Made by a program: the position numbers and the translations under genes. Positions 1 to 6,043 of a stretch of 6,556 nt of DNA are shown here, piece after piece (position 1 is the stretch's first letter; the number at the start of each line of letters is the position of its first letter). Origin of the DNA: Candidatus Woesearchaeota archaeon (GTDB lineage: Archaea; Nanobdellota; Nanobdellia; Woesearchaeales; GW2011-AR4); contig DUHN01000078.1 of the NCBI GenBank assembly GCA_013330825.1, positions 30,106 through 36,661 of the forward strand, given 5' to 3'. The notes under the pieces are model-generated. The model worked only from the letters and a program-made list of their open reading frames with translations. It had not been told where the DNA came from and made no database searches.

Positions 1-7
1 GGGACCC

Positions 8-28
8 CAGAAACGCAATGCGTTTCTG
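8..28. repeat. Perfect 10-bp inverted repeat, 1-nt spacer
   Basis: CAGAAACGCA (8-17) and TGCGTTTCTG (19-28) are exact reverse complements around A18. As RNA the inner pairs would open to give a short stem with a small loop. No T-run follows on either strand within view, so a terminator is not supported. Its role is unknown; it could be a protein-binding dyad or the end of a repeat element cut by the window edge. Confidence 0.6.
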
Positions 29-54
29 CTGGAGATGCCTCGCCGCATGCCGGG

Positions 55-91
55 GAGCTGCGAGTGGGCTCGCCTCGCTCGCTCACAGCTC
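55..91. repeat. Imperfect 10-bp inverted repeat
   Basis: GAGCTGCGAG (55-64) can pair with CTCACAGCTC (82-91) with one mismatch or wobble. The loop is built of CTCGC repeats. CGAGTG (61-66) and CACTCG (91-96) offer an alternative pairing. This is possibly a structured transcript or a repeat remnant; no function can be assigned. Confidence 0.4.
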
Positions 92-135
92 ACTCGGCGC
101 AGACGCGACGGGGGACGCCCCCTCCGGGGTGGCGC

Positions 136-199
136 GCAGGGCAACGAGCGCAGCGAGTTGGCCGTCTGCCGCCGTTGGAGTGGCGTGCGGCAGGGCAAC
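136..199. repeat. 10-bp direct repeat and nested inverted repeat
   Basis: GCAGGGCAAC occurs at 136-145 and again at 190-199. Between and overlapping them, CTGCCGC (166-172) is the exact reverse complement of GCGGCAG (187-193), a 7-bp stem with a 14-nt loop. The repeat lies about 35 bases upstream of the tgt TATA box, so it could be regulatory, but no known motif was recognised. Confidence 0.4.
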
Positions 200-234
200 C
201 TTATCCTGACTGCACCTCGGTTGATACGACAAGC

Positions 235-243
235 CTTAAAAAG
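235..243 (+). promoter_or_regulatory. TATA box of tgt
   Basis: The box CTTAAAAAG is centred 26 nt before the tgt ATG in otherwise GC-rich sequence. That spacing puts the transcription start at or very near the start codon, as in archaeal leaderless transcripts. There is no Shine-Dalgarno site between box and ATG. Confidence 0.6.
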
Positions 244-264
244 TAGATTCCCGCCCTTCGCCGC

Positions 265-1470
265 ATGGCCTTTTCATTTTCACCGATAAGAAAAGATCCA
301 AAAACAGGGGCCAGGACAGGCATCGTCACCACGCCCCACGGCTCCTTCCATACGCCGGCATTCGTCACGGTGGGTACGTTGGCAACCGTGAGGGCATTAT
401 CTTCTCAGGATTTGAACGACTTGGGGGTGGAGGTCGCGTTGGCCAACACCTACCATCTCCACCTCCGTCCAGGGGGAAAAATTATTGGGAAGATGGGCGG
501 CCTGCACGGATTCATGAGCTTCCAAAAGCCATTGTTCACCGACTCCGGCGGCTTCCAGGCGTTCTCCCTCGGCTTTGGCATGGAGCACGGCACGGGCAAG
601 ATAGGGGGATTCTTTCCGGATGAGGGGTTCCAGAAGCAGCCACAGGCAGAGAAATGGGCGAGGGTGGACGGCGACGGGGTCACGTTCAGGAATCCCATCA
701 CGGGGGAGAAGACGCGCCTCACGCCGGAGATTTCCATCAGGATACAGCACGACCTGGGGGCGGACATCATGCTGGCGTTTGACGAATGCACGTCCCCCCT
801 CCACGACTACAGCTATACAAAAGAGTCATTGGAGAGAACACATAGATGGGCGGAGCGATGCATCACATCCCATAAGAAAAACAGGAAGCAGTCGTTATGG
901 GGCATCGTGCAGGGCGGCGTGTGGAAGGATTTAAGGGAGGAAAGCGCAAGGTTCATCTCTTCCCTTCCATTTGAAGGCTATGCCATCGGCGGGAGTTTGG
1001 GGGACAAGTCCAAAACCCAGATGCATGACATCCTTGAATGGACCGTGCCGCTGTTGGAGAGGGAAAAGCCGGTGCATTTGCTGGGCATCGGCGCGGTGGA
1101 GGACATCTTCAATTCCATAGAGCGCGGCATAGACACCTTCGACTGCGTCTCCCCGACAAGGCTGGCGAGGCACGGCTATCTCTTCCTCACCCCAAAATCC
1201 GGCGGCTCGCCGGAGAACAAGTTCCGCATGGCCATCAAACATAAAGAATACCAATTGGACAAGGGACCAATCGACAGGCACTGTTCCTGCTCGACGTGCA
1301 AGACCTACTCCAGAGCATATCTGCGCCACCTGTTCCTGGCCAATGAGCTGTCCTATTTCCGGCTGGCGAGCATCCACAACCTGCATTTCTTCCTGAGATT
1401 GATGGAGGCCATCAGGGAAAGCATCGGAAAAGGCAGGTTTCTGCAGCTGAAGAAAGCGTGGCTCGGCTAG
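265..1470 (+). CDS. tgt: tRNA-guanine(34) transglycosylase, bacterial/queuine type
   Basis: Exchanges G34 in GUN-anticodon tRNAs (Asp, Asn, His, Tyr) for a 7-deazaguanine base, the key step of queuosine formation; a soluble enzyme. The 401-residue product shows the family landmarks in order: DSGGFQ (93-98, base-binding Asp93), FDEC (172-175), GIVQGG (213-218), LGIG (273-276), nucleophile Asp293 in FDCVSPTR, and a zinc site C340-x-C342-x2-C345 with H371. There is no PUA domain, so it is not the usual archaeal G15 (archaeosine) enzyme. Relative to the Zymomonas enzyme (numbering from memory) there are about 26 extra residues between Asp93 and Asp173. The position of pocket Val233 is Gly246, as in eukaryotic queuine enzymes, hinting at queuine rather than preQ1 as substrate. 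The ATG at 265 is chosen because the TATA box sits 26 nt upstream and the protein begins like the family. It converges with the queuosine-precursor transporter, 3 nt away. Confidence 0.95.
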   Translation: MAFSFSPIRKDPKTGARTGIVTTPHGSFHTPAFVTVGTLATVRALSSQDLNDLGVEVALANTYHLHLRPGGKIIGKMGGLHGFMSFQKPLFTDSGGFQAFSLGFGMEHGTGKIGGFFPDEGFQKQPQAEKWARVDGDGVTFRNPITGEKTRLTPEISIRIQHDLGADIMLAFDECTSPLHDYSYTKESLERTHRWAERCITSHKKNRKQSLWGIVQGGVWKDLREESARFISSLPFEGYAIGGSLGDKSKTQMHDILEWTVPLLEREKPVHLLGIGAVEDIFNSIERGIDTFDCVSPTRLARHGYLFLTPKSGGSPENKFRMAIKHKEYQLDKGPIDRHCSCSTCKTYSRAYLRHLFLANELSYFRLASIHNLHFFLRLMEAIRESIGKGRFLQLKKAWLG

Positions 1471-1473
1471 CTG

Positions 1474-2190
1474 TCAAGTATCAGGCACCATCCCTTTCTT
1501 CTTCATCCACACCGCGAGATAGACGAACGGCGTGTCGCAGATGGCGACGACGTACTTGATGGCGAGGGACGTCACGAAGATCTGCACGATGATGCTCCAC
1601 TCGAACACCTGCCCCCAGCCGAACAGCCCGAAGAAGCCGACGAACGCGATGGCAGTGAAGGCGGCATTGTCAATCAGCTGGGAGAGCATGGTGGCCAGGT
1701 TGTTCCTCAGCCAGAGATGCCTTCCTCTGGTCGCTTCCCTGATGCGGCAGAACAGCCACACGTCGAAGAACTGCGAGAGGAGATATGCGGTCAGAGAGGC
1801 GAAGGTGATGCGGGGCAGGATGCTGAACACCTGCACGAGAGCGGGATGCATGGTGTCAGAGGCGTCCGGCACCAGCCGAAGCGTGAGCTGCATGAGCGCG
1901 GTGAAGAAGAACATGACCGCGAATCCGATGACGACGGCCTTCCGCGCGTCCTTTTTCCCGTAATTCTCCGTCAGGATGTCCGTGATGAGGAACGTCGTGC
2001 CGTAGATGATGTTGCCCATCGCCGTCACGAAGCCGAAGACCGCGATGGTCTCCATGACCTGGATGTTCGCGATGATGATGGCCATGCCCATCCAGATGAA
2101 CAGCCCTGCCCTGCCGAACAGGCGGTAGAAGACCAGGATGCCGGCAAAGATGAGCAGGCCGGAAAGGATGGAGAGCAGCTCGTTTTCCAT
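1474..2190 (-). CDS. yhhQ: YhhQ/VUT-family queuosine precursor transporter
   Basis: An integral membrane protein of 238 residues with about six hydrophobic segments (roughly 8-25, 30-50, 52-72, 86-106, 122-145 and two toward the C-terminus near 175-215). It matches the VUT (vitamin uptake transporter) family known for import of queuosine precursors (preQ0, preQ1 or queuine). Family signatures visible: a conserved Asn in the second helix (N42), the TDILTENYGKKDAR loop (70-83), and the later stretch SQFFDVWLFCRIREATRG followed by WLRNN and SQLIDNAAFTAIAF, with its buried Asp residues. It ends 3 nt from the stop of tgt on the other strand, and this adjacency supports a queuosine role. The start at 2190 has a TATA box 25-26 nt upstream. 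The exact substrate cannot be read from sequence. The gene symbol follows the E. coli homologue. Confidence 0.9.
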   Translation of the reverse strand: MENELLSILSGLLIFAGILVFYRLFGRAGLFIWMGMAIIIANIQVMETIAVFGFVTAMGNIIYGTTFLITDILTENYGKKDARKAVVIGFAVMFFFTALMQLTLRLVPDASDTMHPALVQVFSILPRITFASLTAYLLSQFFDVWLFCRIREATRGRHLWLRNNLATMLSQLIDNAAFTAIAFVGFFGLFGWGQVFEWSIIVQIFVTSLAIKYVVAICDTPFVYLAVWMKKKGMVPDT

Positions 2191-2211
2191 AAGGGAAGGA
2201 TGAAAATTACC

Positions 2212-2219
2212 TATAAAAA
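2212..2219 (-). promoter_or_regulatory. TATA box of the yhhQ-like gene
   Basis: On the minus strand the box reads TTTTTATA, centred 25-26 nt before the ATG at 2190. The intervening sequence has no ribosome binding site, so the transcript is predicted to be leaderless. It lies inside the palindrome at 2214-2233 and therefore next to the opposing promoter. Confidence 0.6.
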
Positions 2220-2233
2220 CCTATAGGTTTTTA
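2214..2233. repeat. 20-bp perfect palindrome in divergent promoter
   Basis: TAAAAACCTATAGGTTTTTA is its own reverse complement with no spacer. Its centre (2223/2224) is 33.5 nt from the transporter ATG and 34.5 nt from the peptidase ATG, so the two promoters mirror each other. The arms form the TATA-like boxes of both genes. It may simply be a bidirectional TBP/TFB site, or an operator for a dimeric regulator that would cover both boxes. Confidence 0.7.
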
Positions 2234-2235
2234 AG
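2228..2235 (+). promoter_or_regulatory. TATA box of the peptidase gene
   Basis: TTTTTAAG is centred 26-27 nt before the ATG at 2258. This spacing is what decides for the ATG at 2258 over the in-frame TTG at 2246. Confidence 0.55.
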
Positions 2236-2257
2236 AGCACAAGGCTTGCCGTGCCCC

Positions 2258-3151
2258 ATGTACGCATCGTCATCCTATCCCGGGAACGCCGGGAGCATCG
2301 ACACTCTCGTTGCATCCTATTCGCCTGCCCTCTCCCTTGACAGCGCCGTGCAGGAGGCCTATTCCTGCGAGGGCTGCCGGAAGCTGATGGACAAGATGTA
2401 TGGAAAGGCTGAAGTGGCAAGCATCAAGCATCATTCCCCTGCCCCGCTCCTTCAAAGAGGAAGCTACGGCGTTGGCTCGTACACAATGGCTAAGAGGTAT
2501 GGCCTATCGGTCAATGGCGCTATGGCGTACACCGGAAACCAGGGAGAAAGCGCAGGCTATACTGGCGTCTCCCGCACCTATGACTCCGCTCCCGCGGTCT
2601 TCCTCAATCCCATTCGCCCGGAGACGGCGTTCATCGACAATGAAAGCCAGATTCTCGAATTGGCAGGCGAGGCCTTCCTCCAGCTCACCGGCAGGCAGCT
2701 GCCGAAGGACATCTCCATCTCCATCTGCACCAAGGAAGAGCTGAGGCAGAGGCACGGCAATTTCGGGGCATGGAGCGACGGCATCCGGGGCTTTGCCATA
2801 AACGGGAGGGAAAAACGGGTCTTTGTCAAGCAAGACCACCTTGACGCATTGATGATGGTCCTCGGCCACGAGATCGGCCACGTCTTCACCCCGACGCTGG
2901 GCAACAGGCATGACGAGGAAGCCAAAGCGTTCTCCTTCGCGGAAGCATGGGCATCCTGCATCAAGACGCACAACATCGGCAATCTCGCGGCCTGCATAAA
3001 GGGCGAGCAGGACTGGCAGCCCGCTGCAAACGGCCTCCACGACGTCGCATTCCACTTCGTCAGGAGCCTCCTCGGCAAAGGCATGCACCCCATGCAGGTC
3101 CACTGGGATCTTGCCAAGGGGTATAAGTCGCTGTTCAATGCGTACATTTAG
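2258..3151 (+). CDS. Putative cytosolic zinc metallopeptidase (HEIGH motif)
   Basis: A protein of 297 residues that I cannot assign to a named family with certainty. The N-terminal third (1-105) is rich in Ser, Gly, Tyr and Ala, with one CEGC pair at 37-40 and a Gly/Tyr-rich stretch around 70-100; it looks flexible. From about 110 the chain is folded-looking and contains LGHEIGHVF, a canonical HExxH zinc site (His204, Glu205, His208). HDEEAKAFSFAEAW follows at 218-231, where Glu221 is the likely third ligand. This HExxH...E-E-A-x-A-F layout recalls ImmA/IrrE (DUF955)-like peptidases, but no helix-turn-helix is seen. There is no signal peptide or membrane helix, so cytosolic action is expected; the substrate is unknown. 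The ATG at 2258 is preferred over the TTG at 2246 from the promoter spacing. Its stop overlaps the stop of the opposing GNAT gene by 4 nt. The peptidase call is moderately sure, the family link weak. Confidence 0.65.
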   Translation: MYASSSYPGNAGSIDTLVASYSPALSLDSAVQEAYSCEGCRKLMDKMYGKAEVASIKHHSPAPLLQRGSYGVGSYTMAKRYGLSVNGAMAYTGNQGESAGYTGVSRTYDSAPAVFLNPIRPETAFIDNESQILELAGEAFLQLTGRQLPKDISISICTKEELRQRHGNFGAWSDGIRGFAINGREKRVFVKQDHLDALMMVLGHEIGHVFTPTLGNRHDEEAKAFSFAEAWASCIKTHNIGNLAACIKGEQDWQPAANGLHDVAFHFVRSLLGKGMHPMQVHWDLAKGYKSLFNAYI

Positions 3152-3690
3152 CGCTTAAGAATGTAGAATTCTTCGTCAAGGTATCTTCCATAGTGGTTTA
3201 TCCAGTTCTTGAGCACGTGGTGGCGCACAAAGCCGAGTTTCCTGTAGAGCCTGATGGCTTTTTTGTTGTCCGTGTACACCGTAAGGTAGATGTTCTTGGG
3301 TTTCATCTCTGATTTGGCGCGGGCGATCAATTCGCGGAGGGCAAACTCCCCCAGTCCTTTGGAGCGGAAGGGCGGCAGGATCGTGATGCCCAGGAAGACG
3401 TTGCCATGATGCTTGTATTCTCCCCGTTCGGCGTCGACGACCCCGACAAGCTTCCCTTTGCATTCCAGATGAAGGTGAATGATGTTCCCTTTTTTCATTC
3501 CCTTGAGCCTTGAGCGAATCCAGGCCTTCTCTTCCGCGACGGAGATTTTCCTGTTGATGCGCAAGTATGCTTTCTCCTTGAGGAAACTGTTGATGAAGTC
3601 CGCAAGCTCCTTGGGGGAGTCCTTCCTGCTCAGGTCCCGCAGGGCAACAACCTTGCCATCAGGAAGCGCGAGCTGTTTTTTCCATGCCAT
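3148..3690 (-). CDS. GNAT-family N-acetyltransferase
   Basis: Transfers an acetyl group from acetyl-CoA to an amine; the acceptor is unknown. The 180-residue product is a single GNAT domain. The acetyl-CoA pyrophosphate loop is RSKGLG (109-114), preceded by the beta-4 strand NVFLGITILPPF (97-108). The C-terminal signature TDNKKAIRLYRKLGF (140-154) is typical of RimI/RimJ-like and small-molecule N-acetyltransferases. The N-terminal part (about 30-65) is charged and helical. The ATG at 3690 is chosen because a TATA box is centred 28 nt upstream. An in-frame extension to 3768 would run through that promoter and would add an Arg-rich segment unlike the family. It is divergent from aspS and convergent, with a 4-nt overlap, with the peptidase gene. 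A role in protein N-terminal or ribosomal acetylation is possible but not shown. Confidence 0.88.
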   Translation of the reverse strand: MAWKKQLALPDGKVVALRDLSRKDSPKELADFINSFLKEKAYLRINRKISVAEEKAWIRSRLKGMKKGNIIHLHLECKGKLVGVVDAERGEYKHHGNVFLGITILPPFRSKGLGEFALRELIARAKSEMKPKNIYLTVYTDNKKAIRLYRKLGFVRHHVLKNWINHYGRYLDEEFYILKR

Positions 3691-3713
3691 GGGAGAAACA
3701 CGAAAGGGAAGCC

Positions 3714-3722
3714 CTTTATAAG
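3714..3722 (-). promoter_or_regulatory. TATA box of the GNAT gene
   Basis: Read on the minus strand this is CTTATAAAG, centred 28 nt before the ATG at 3690. It predicts a transcript with at most a few untranslated bases and argues against the longer upstream start. Confidence 0.65.
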
Positions 3723-3769
3723 AAATGCGGTGGAGAGGGCGCAAAAAGAGCGCGCACGGCCTCAACAAA

Positions 3770-3779
3770 CTTTATAAAC
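3770..3779 (+). promoter_or_regulatory. TATA box of aspS
   Basis: CTTTATAAAC, preceded by the A-rich CAACAAA that may act as the TFB recognition element, is centred 26-27 nt before the ATG at 3801. It is the clearest promoter of the window and fixes the aspS start. Confidence 0.7.
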
Positions 3780-3800
3780 GAACTCCCTCCTCATGCAGCC

Positions 3801-6035
3801 ATGCAGCGCACGCACACCTGCGGACAATTGCGCGAATCCGACATCGGAAAGGAAGTCCTGCTCCAGGGCTGGTGCCATTCGCGGAGGGACCACGGGGGAT
3901 TGGTGTTCATCGACCTGAGGGACCGCTATGGCATCACCCAGATTGTCTTCGACCCGAGGGTAGACGAGAAGGTCCACGAGGCAGCCGGCCACCTCAAGCG
4001 GGAGGATGTCATCTCCGTGGAAGGCAAGGTAGAGAAAAGAAAGCCGGACATGGAGAACCCCAAGCTCGATACCGGCATGGTGGAGGTGTTCGTCAGCGGG
4101 ATGGCCGTGCTCAACAGGGCAGACACCCCCCCGATAGAGATTGACGGCCGCGTCACGACCAACGAGGACATGCGCCTGAAGTACCGCTACCTCGACCTGA
4201 GGAAGCCGGAGATGCAGCGCAACCTCGCCATCCGCCACCAGGTCATCAAGGCCATGCGCGATTACCTTGACGGGCAGAAGTTCCTGGAGATAGAGACCCC
4301 CATCCTCGCGAAGAGCACGCCGGAAGGGGCGAGGGACTATCTTGTCCCGTCACGGGTCCATCCGGGAAAATTCTACGCGCTTCCGCAGTCCCCCCAGATA
4401 TTCAAGCAGCTCCTCATGGTAGGAGGGTGCGACCGCTACTTCCAGATAGCGCGGTGCTTCCGCGACGAGGACTTGCGCGCGGATCGCCAGCCGGAATTCA
4501 CCCAGCTCGACATCGAGATGAGCTTCATCTCGCAGGAGGACATCTTTGCCCTCATCGAGGGGCTCCTGAAGAGGATATGGAAGGACATCTTCGCCATCGA
4601 GATTCCGGTCCCGTTCGGCCACCTCACGTATCACGAGGCCATGGAGGCGTATGGCAGCGACAAGCCGGACACGCGCTTCGGCCTCCATCTGGTGGAGATG
4701 AAGGACATCGTCAGGGATTCCGGGTTCAAGGTGTTCGCGGACATCGCCAAGGCAGGGGGCATGGTCAAGTGCATCAACGCCAAGGGATGCGCATCCTTCA
4801 CCAGGACGGACATCGAGGATCTCACCGCATTCGTCGCCGCGTACGGGTCGAAGGGGTTGGCGTGGATGAAAGTGGCGGAACAGGGTCTGGAGAGCAGCAT
4901 CGTGAAGTTCTTCTCCAAGGACATACAGGACCTCATGATGAAACGGGCAAAGGCGGCCCCCGGAGACCTCCTGCTCTTCATCGGGGACAAAAATCCAAAA
5001 ATAGCGTATCAGGCAGCCGGAGCCCTCCGACTGGAGCTCGGGAAAAGGCTCAATCTCCTTGACCAAAATAAATTCAATTTCCTGTGGGTGGTGGATTTCC
5101 CGATGTTCGAGTACAGCGAGGAGGAAGGCAGGCTCATGGCCATGCACCACCCGTTCACCTCCCCCAAGGACAAGGAGCTCATGCTGCTCGAGAAAGAGCC
5201 CCTCAAGGTGAAGGCGGACGCCTATGACATCGTGCTCAACGGCACGGAGATCGGCGGGGGCTCCATCAGGATCCACCAGCGGGCCGTGCAGTCCGTCATC
5301 TTCAGGGCATTGGGCATCTCGGAGGAGGAGGCGAAGGAGAAGTTCGGCTTCCTGCTCGAGGCGTTCCGTTACGGCGCCCCCCCTCATGGAGGAATTGCCC
5401 TGGGCATCGATCGCCTCATCGCCATCATCACGGGCAACGAGTCCATCCGGGAGGTCATCGCCTTCCCGAAGACCAAGTCGGCGGAATCCCTCATGGACAG
5501 CGCCCCTAATGACGTGTCAGAGAAGCAGCTCCAGGAGCTCCACATCAGGCCGGACATCGTCAGGGAGCAGAAGAACGTCGTCTTCAACAAGCTCGTCGAT
5601 GTCCTGCAGAGGGAGAAGATGCAGTACGAGGTCATGGAGCACAAGCCGGTCTTCACCAGCAGGGAGGCGGCGGAAGCACGGGGCACGGAACTGAAGCAGG
5701 GCTGCAAGGCCCTCATCCTGAAGACGGAAGAAGGGTTCGTCCAGGCCGTCGTCCCTGCGGACAAGGAAATCGACCTCAAGAAGCTCCAGCGCATCACGCT
5801 CTTCAAGCACCTCGAGATGGCCTCGCCCCAGGACGTGAAGCGCGCCTCGGGATGCGACATCGGCGCCGTCCCCCCCGCCGGCAACCTCTTCGGCCTCAAG
5901 GTGTGGTTCGACAAGGGCGTCACCCAGAACGAGATCGTGGCGTTCAACGCCGGCTCCCACTCCAGGAGCATCAAGATGCGCGCGAAGGACTTGAGGCAGG
6001 TCGTGAACCCCATCATTGCGGAGTTCTCGCAATAA
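3801..6035 (+). CDS. aspS: Bacterial-type aspartyl-tRNA synthetase fused to YbaK-type deacylase domain
   Basis: Charges tRNA-Asp (possibly also tRNA-Asn) with aspartate in the cytosol. The 744-residue product has two parts. Residues 1-590 are a complete bacterial class IIb AspRS: N-terminal OB-fold anticodon domain (about 1-110), motif 1 around FLEIETP, the QSPQIFKQLLM region, motif 2 FRDEDLRADRQPEFTQ with Arg221, a GAD insertion domain (about 300-415), MHHPFTSPKD, GGGSIRIH, and motif 3 GIDR with Arg538. The length matches the E. coli enzyme (590). Residues 591-744 form a YbaK/ProX-like (INS-type) editing domain: Lys636 in GCKALIL, the conserved lysine of this family, then GAVPPAG and FNAGSHSRSIKM. 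This domain normally occurs alone or in prolyl-tRNA synthetase and clears mischarged tRNA. His31 in RRDHGG is the residue linked to non-discriminating AspRS. The ATG at 3801 is chosen from the TATA spacing and the family N-terminus (MxRTHxCGxLR); an in-frame ATG at 3684 would run through the promoter and the GNAT start. Confidence 0.95.
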   Translation: MQRTHTCGQLRESDIGKEVLLQGWCHSRRDHGGLVFIDLRDRYGITQIVFDPRVDEKVHEAAGHLKREDVISVEGKVEKRKPDMENPKLDTGMVEVFVSGMAVLNRADTPPIEIDGRVTTNEDMRLKYRYLDLRKPEMQRNLAIRHQVIKAMRDYLDGQKFLEIETPILAKSTPEGARDYLVPSRVHPGKFYALPQSPQIFKQLLMVGGCDRYFQIARCFRDEDLRADRQPEFTQLDIEMSFISQEDIFALIEGLLKRIWKDIFAIEIPVPFGHLTYHEAMEAYGSDKPDTRFGLHLVEMKDIVRDSGFKVFADIAKAGGMVKCINAKGCASFTRTDIEDLTAFVAAYGSKGLAWMKVAEQGLESSIVKFFSKDIQDLMMKRAKAAPGDLLLFIGDKNPKIAYQAAGALRLELGKRLNLLDQNKFNFLWVVDFPMFEYSEEEGRLMAMHHPFTSPKDKELMLLEKEPLKVKADAYDIVLNGTEIGGGSIRIHQRAVQSVIFRALGISEEEAKEKFGFLLEAFRYGAPPHGGIALGIDRLIAIITGNESIREVIAFPKTKSAESLMDSAPNDVSEKQLQELHIRPDIVREQKNVVFNKLVDVLQREKMQYEVMEHKPVFTSREAAEARGTELKQGCKALILKTEEGFVQAVVPADKEIDLKKLQRITLFKHLEMASPQDVKRASGCDIGAVPPAGNLFGLKVWFDKGVTQNEIVAFNAGSHSRSIKMRAKDLRQVVNPIIAEFSQ

Positions 6036-6043
6036 TTCTGGGG

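Larger units (their letters stand above)
1..234. other. GC-rich intergenic stretch with inverted and direct repeats
   Basis: No convincing gene was found here. The short open frames present are rich in Arg, Ala and Cys, have no promoter in front of them and resemble no family I know. The stretch is unusually GC-rich for the window (45 of 60 bases at 121-180) and has many CTCGC/GCGAG words. It contains a near-perfect hairpin at the left edge, two further inverted repeats and one 10-bp direct repeat, listed separately. It could be the 3' flank of a gene lying to the left, a decayed repeat element, or a structured RNA. Nothing seen decides between these. Confidence 0.5.

Noticed and set aside
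8..28. The 10-bp inverted repeat as a terminator
   Set aside because: There is no T-tract after it on either strand, and archaeal termination does not rely on such hairpins.
1..48. Minus-strand frame open to the left edge, beginning at an ATG at 48
   Set aside because: Only 16 codons are in view, they run through a perfect hairpin, and there is no TATA box upstream; it cannot be supported.
18..289. Overlapping small plus-strand frames in the left spacer
   Set aside because: They have Arg/Ala-rich composition, no promoter and no recognisable motif, and they overlap the hairpins and the tgt promoter.
2246..2257. TTG start for the peptidase
   Set aside because: It lies only 14-15 nt from the TATA box centre, too close for archaeal initiation; the ATG at 2258 has the right spacing.
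3691..3768. Upstream start for the GNAT gene at 3768
   Set aside because: The extension crosses the TATA box at 3714-3722 and adds an Arg-rich segment outside the GNAT domain.
3684..3800. In-frame N-terminal extension of aspS from an ATG at 3684
   Set aside because: It would read through the aspS TATA box and the GNAT start, and the added 39 residues have no match to AspRS; the family N-terminus begins at 3801.
4350..5387. Long minus-strand open frame inside aspS (345 codons)
   Set aside because: It is a shadow of the high-GC third-position bias of aspS, with His/Asp/Glu/Leu-rich composition and no domain.
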